Assembly (NCBI GenBank): GCA_022710245.1
Contig: JAKLHH010000017.1
Location: 1-21,325, forward strand
DNA from: Myxococcota bacterium
GTDB lineage: Bacteria > Myxococcota > Polyangia > GCA-2747355 > JAKLHH01
Reading direction: 5' to 3'
DNA: 21,325 nt
Below the pieces are notes generated by a model that was given only the letters and a program-made list of their open reading frames with translations, did not search any database and had not been told where the DNA came from. The position numbers and the translations under genes were made by a program. Of the stretch, positions 18,638 through 21,325 are shown piece by piece; position 1 is the first letter of the stretch, and each line of letters opens with the position of its first letter.

Positions 18638-19951
18638 ATGCGCTCCGCGTCGATGGCCCTCGCGCTCCTCGCGCTGACGGCGCCCCTCACCGGTTGCGGC
18701 CGCCTGACCGGGGCGCTCACCGGCACCTCGGAGCTCGACGCGGCGGGGCTGCAGGAGCAGCTCGGCGGCGTCACGCCCCCCCTGGTCATCGACCTCCGTG
18801 ACCGCGAGAGCTACCGCGCCGGCCACATCCCCGGCGCGGTCTCGCTGCGGATGGAGGAGCTCGCCGGCTTCCTCTCCCGCTTCGGTCCGCCGCACGACCG
18901 GGGCGTGGTCGTCGTCTGCTACCGGGGCAACCTCTCGCGCCTCGGCGCCGCCACGGTGAGCGGCCACGGCTACCGCGAGGTGCGCTCGCTCGCAGGCGGC
19001 ACCGAGGGCTGGCGCGCTCGCGGCCTGCCGCTCGAGGCGGGCCCGGGCCGCGCCCTGGACCCGCAGCTGCTGCGCCCGCCCGTGGCACGGACCAGCCTCC
19101 TCGTGCAGCTCGCGCTGGTCGGCTCCGGCTTCGGCCTGAAGCCGGCCTACATGCTCCTCTCCTTCGTCCTCATCGTCTGGCTGCGCCGCCAGCGCGCGCG
19201 CGACCTCCGCCTGATCCGCTGGGGGCTGATCGCCTTCCTCGCCGGCGAGTGCGTCTGCGCGATCAACTACGCGATCGGCGAGACCGACGCGCTCGACCTG
19301 GTGCACGGGCTCGGCATGCTGGTGATGGGCGCGCTGATGCCCTGGGGGCTCTTCCGCCTCCTCGACGACCGCGTGCTCCACCTCAGCGACCCGCAGGCGC
19401 GCTGCACCGTGCAGCGCCTGTGCGGCCGCTGCTGGAAGAAGGAGCAGGTCTCGTGCGGGCTGCAGCGGCTCTTCCTCCTCGTCGCGCCGGCGCTGGCGCT
19501 GGTGGCGCTGATGCCGCTCAGCGGCCGCCTGCACCGGATCGACCTCCTGCTCCCCACCTTCGGGACCGACGTCCACTGGTTCAAGGGCGTCCCGGCGCAG
19601 CTCGTCGAGTTCCGGCTCTTCCCGCTCCTCGCCGTGGGGCTCTTCCTCTGGACCACGCTCAGCCTGCTCCTCGGCGGCAAGGCGGCGCTCGAGCGCGCAC
19701 AGCTCCCCTTCTTCGCCGGCTTCGGCGTCCTCTCCTACTCGCTCCTGCGCTTCTTCCTCTTCGCCGCCTACGAGCGGATGCCCGCCTGGGCCAACTGGTG
19801 GGAGGAGGTGACGGAGACGATCGCCATCGTCGGGGTGGGCGTCCTCCTCTGGGTCTTCCGCCGGCAGCTCGAGCTGGTCGGCGCCGCGCCGGCCCCGGCG
19901 GCGCCGGAGCCAGCGGAGGAGCCCGCGGCCCCGAGCCCGGGCGCCCCGTGA
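18638..19951 (+). CDS. Rhodanese lipoprotein fused to a seven-helix membrane domain
   Basis: The 437-residue protein starts with a lipoprotein-like signal (LTAPLTGC, Cys20). A rhodanese domain follows (about 33-135), with VIDLRDRESYRAGHIPGA and the active-site loop CYRGNLS (Cys94), the persulfide-carrying Cys in active members. From about 165 to 412 there are about seven hydrophobic segments (for example AYMLLSFVLIVWL, GLIAFLAGECVCAINY, LLAVGLFLWTTLSLLL). A Cys-rich loop RCTVQRLCGRCWKKEQVSC sits between the third and fourth. The tail is Pro/Ala/Glu-rich. An envelope-side rhodanese would handle sulfur or act in redox sensing; the membrane partner is not recognised. An internal ATG at 18653 is a less likely start because it shortens the signal. 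The stop overlaps the next GTG (GTGA). Confidence 0.85.
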   Translation: MRSASMALALLALTAPLTGCGRLTGALTGTSELDAAGLQEQLGGVTPPLVIDLRDRESYRAGHIPGAVSLRMEELAGFLSRFGPPHDRGVVVVCYRGNLSRLGAATVSGHGYREVRSLAGGTEGWRARGLPLEAGPGRALDPQLLRPPVARTSLLVQLALVGSGFGLKPAYMLLSFVLIVWLRRQRARDLRLIRWGLIAFLAGECVCAINYAIGETDALDLVHGLGMLVMGALMPWGLFRLLDDRVLHLSDPQARCTVQRLCGRCWKKEQVSCGLQRLFLLVAPALALVALMPLSGRLHRIDLLLPTFGTDVHWFKGVPAQLVEFRLFPLLAVGLFLWTTLSLLLGGKAALERAQLPFFAGFGVLSYSLLRFFLFAAYERMPAWANWWEEVTETIAIVGVGVLLWVFRRQLELVGAAPAPAAPEPAEEPAAPSPGAP

Positions 19952-20943
19952 GGCTCGGCGACCTCGCGCGGCTGACCGCGCTCGTCGGACGCCTCGGCCG
20001 CCGCCCGCAGCCCGGCCCCGACCCGCGCGTCCTCGAGGAGCAAGGCCTCGAGGCGGGCGGCGTGCGCTTCGACCGCACCCTGCCGCGACGGGAGCTCCGC
20101 GCGGTGGTGGTCGCGCTGCACGGCGTGACCGCGGCCGGCGGCCGCGACGGACGCCTGGTCCACTTCGGTCGCTCGCTGGCGCGCTCCGGCGTGGCCTGCT
20201 ACCTGCCGACGCTGAGCGGCCTCGCCGGGTGCCGCTGGGACCCTGCCGACCTCGCGCCCGTCGCGGCGGTGGCGGCGGCCGCCGCGGACGAGCACAGGCG
20301 CCAGGTGGGGCTGATCGGCTTCTGCTACGCCGCGAGCTACGCGCTCCTCGCCGCGGCGCGCCCGGAGCTCGCCCCCCGCGTGAGCTTCGTCCTCGGCTTC
20401 GGCGCCTACGCCTCCCTCGAGGACGTCTTCGACAGCTACCTCGCGGCCCGCGCGCGGCAGCCCGCCAGCGACACCGAGTGGGACAACTGGATCTACCTCC
20501 ACCTGGTGCAGGCGATCCAGCTCGCCGAGGCGGGCGTGCTCGCCTGCGACCTGCCGGCAGCGCGTGAGCTCTACGGGCGCTACTGCCACGACGCGAGCGC
20601 CGCCGAGAAGCGCGCCTTCTTCGAGGAGCGGCTGCGCCCGCTCGAGGTCCTGGCCGCCGGCGACGCCCACCGTGACCACGCCGCGCTCGCCGCGCTCTCG
20701 CCGGCCGGCAAGCTCGGCGCGCTCCGCTGCGCGGTGAGCCTGATCCACGACCCGCGGGACACCATCGTGCCTGCGTCGCAGGCCGAGCGCCTCTACGCCG
20801 AGCTGCAGGCGCTCCCGGCGCCCTCGCGGCACCGCCTGCTCGTCACCCGCCTGATCTCCCACGCCGAGCTCTCCGCGGTGCTGCGGCCGGGCGAGCTCCT
20901 GCGCTTCCTCTCCGCGCTGGAGCCGCTGGTCCACGCGGCCTGA
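19948..20943 (+). CDS. Alpha/beta hydrolase with Cys nucleophile, dienelactone-hydrolase-like
   Basis: The 331-residue protein has an alpha/beta-hydrolase layout. There is an oxyanion-region HG motif (VVVALHGVTAAGG) and a nucleophile elbow GFCYAAS with Cys126 in place of the usual Ser, as in dienelactone hydrolases (GxCxGG). An Asp follows at DPRDTIVP (about Asp271), and a His at ISHAELS (His305). The order nucleophile-Asp-His fits a catalytic triad. No signal peptide is seen, so it should be cytoplasmic. GTG 19948 overlaps the stop of the rhodanese gene and begins the only sensible N-terminus, so the two are translationally coupled. It may hydrolyse a lactone, thioester or ester linked to the rhodanese protein's function (inference). 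Confidence 0.85.
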   Translation: MRLGDLARLTALVGRLGRRPQPGPDPRVLEEQGLEAGGVRFDRTLPRRELRAVVVALHGVTAAGGRDGRLVHFGRSLARSGVACYLPTLSGLAGCRWDPADLAPVAAVAAAAADEHRRQVGLIGFCYAASYALLAAARPELAPRVSFVLGFGAYASLEDVFDSYLAARARQPASDTEWDNWIYLHLVQAIQLAEAGVLACDLPAARELYGRYCHDASAAEKRAFFEERLRPLEVLAAGDAHRDHAALAALSPAGKLGALRCAVSLIHDPRDTIVPASQAERLYAELQALPAPSRHRLLVTRLISHAELSAVLRPGELLRFLSALEPLVHAA

Positions 20944-20969
20944 GCCGGCGGGTCCCGCGCCGTCGACGG

Positions 20970-21325
20970 TCAGAGCTTGACGCTCGTCCCCTCCCAGGTG
21001 CAGGTGCCGTTCACGTGGGCGGCGAAGGCGCTGCACTGCTTCGCGCACTCGAGGCAGGTCACCTTGCCGCTGAAGAGCAGCGCGCCCGCGCCGCCGACGA
21101 TCAGGCAGGTCCCCTGGGGCGGGGTGTTGAGGAGGGTGCTGCCCCAGGTGCAGACGCGGTTCGGCTGGGCCACCCACGCTTCGCAGACCTTGCGGCAGTC
21201 GAGCTCGATGGAGGTGCTGCTGGAGAGCACCGCGCCGAGCCCGCCGAGGATCAGGCAGGTGGCCTTGGGGGCCTTGGGGGGACGGCCCTGGCCCGCGGCG
21301 CTGGCCTCGGGTAGTGTCCCGGCAT
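20970..21325 (-). CDS. C-terminal part of a Cys-repeat protein, start beyond the window
   Basis: The minus-strand frame is open from the right edge to the TGA at 20970-20972, so only the last 117 residues are visible. They hold two homologous modules of about 40 residues. The first runs from TCLILGGLGAVL to NRVCTW, and the second from TCLIVGGAGALL to GTCTW. Each has five Cys (TC, then C-x2/3-C pairs, then a final CTW). A Gly/Pro/Lys stretch precedes the first module. Disulfide-bonded extracytoplasmic modules are likely, in keeping with the other Cys-rich envelope proteins here. A GTG at 21230 could start a shorter form, but it would cut the first module, so I treat the gene as partial. I recognise no family. 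Confidence 0.75.
   Translation of the reverse strand, partial: AGTLPEASAAGQGRPPKAPKATCLILGGLGAVLSSSTSIELDCRKVCEAWVAQPNRVCTWGSTLLNTPPQGTCLIVGGAGALLFSGKVTCLECAKQCSAFAAHVNGTCTWEGTSVKL

Overview
This is a very GC-rich, gene-dense stretch of bacterial chromosome. A Ser/Thr kinase fused to a sigma-54 activator, several Cys-rich lipoproteins with low-complexity linkers, Arg/Ala/Leu-rich coding and translationally coupled overlaps (GTGA, ATGA, TGATG) together suggest a Myxococcota or other deltaproteobacterial-type genome. That placement rests on gene style, not on a marker gene. I see no rRNA, tRNA, CRISPR array or insertion sequence, and no gap over 300 bases without a gene.

Layout. (1) 1-2182, minus strand: a nitroreductase, a FabZ-like hot-dog dehydratase and a beta-ketoacyl-synthase-like protein that runs off the left edge. 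The synthase lacks the usual Cys and His and resembles a chain-length factor; an in-frame 78/81-bp tandem repeat lies at the edge. (2) 2382-8749: a Cys-rich six-repeat lipoprotein (minus) diverges from a 1620-aa kinase / ATPase-like / TPR / GAF / sigma-54 activator / Fis-HTH protein (plus), which overlaps a second small lipoprotein. Between the divergent genes lie a near-consensus -24/-12 promoter facing the Cys-rich lipoprotein, four nearly helically phased ATCGC repeats, and a -35/-10 promoter that would start the kinase mRNA on its own GTG. (3) 8824-11322, minus: an MMPL/RND-type membrane transporter, divergent from the next operon. (4) 11549-15251, plus: a tightly coupled operon of an SDR reductase and two tandem radical SAM enzymes. 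Their Cys motifs resemble the COG1964 / MJ0619 family, which includes the archaeal tetraether lipid synthase Tes. This is the most unusual metabolic unit here. (5) 15338-18539: a large Cys-rich lipoprotein with its own -24/-12-like promoter, a receiver-like protein without the phospho-acceptor Asp, a small secreted protein and a double zinc-ribbon protein. (6) 18638-20943, plus: a rhodanese lipoprotein fused to about seven membrane segments, coupled to an alpha/beta hydrolase with a Cys nucleophile. (7) 20970 to the right edge, minus: the end of another Cys-repeat protein.

How the parts may work together (inference). The kinase-activator could sense a cytoplasmic signal through its GAF/TPR region and switch on sigma-54 promoters for Cys-rich envelope lipoproteins. 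Two such promoters are visible, at similar distances from their start codons. The SDR plus paired radical SAM enzymes suggests lipid or cofactor C-C bond chemistry, possibly lipid-tail coupling, with the divergent MMPL transporter as a possible lipid-export partner. All family calls were made by eye from motifs; no database search was run.
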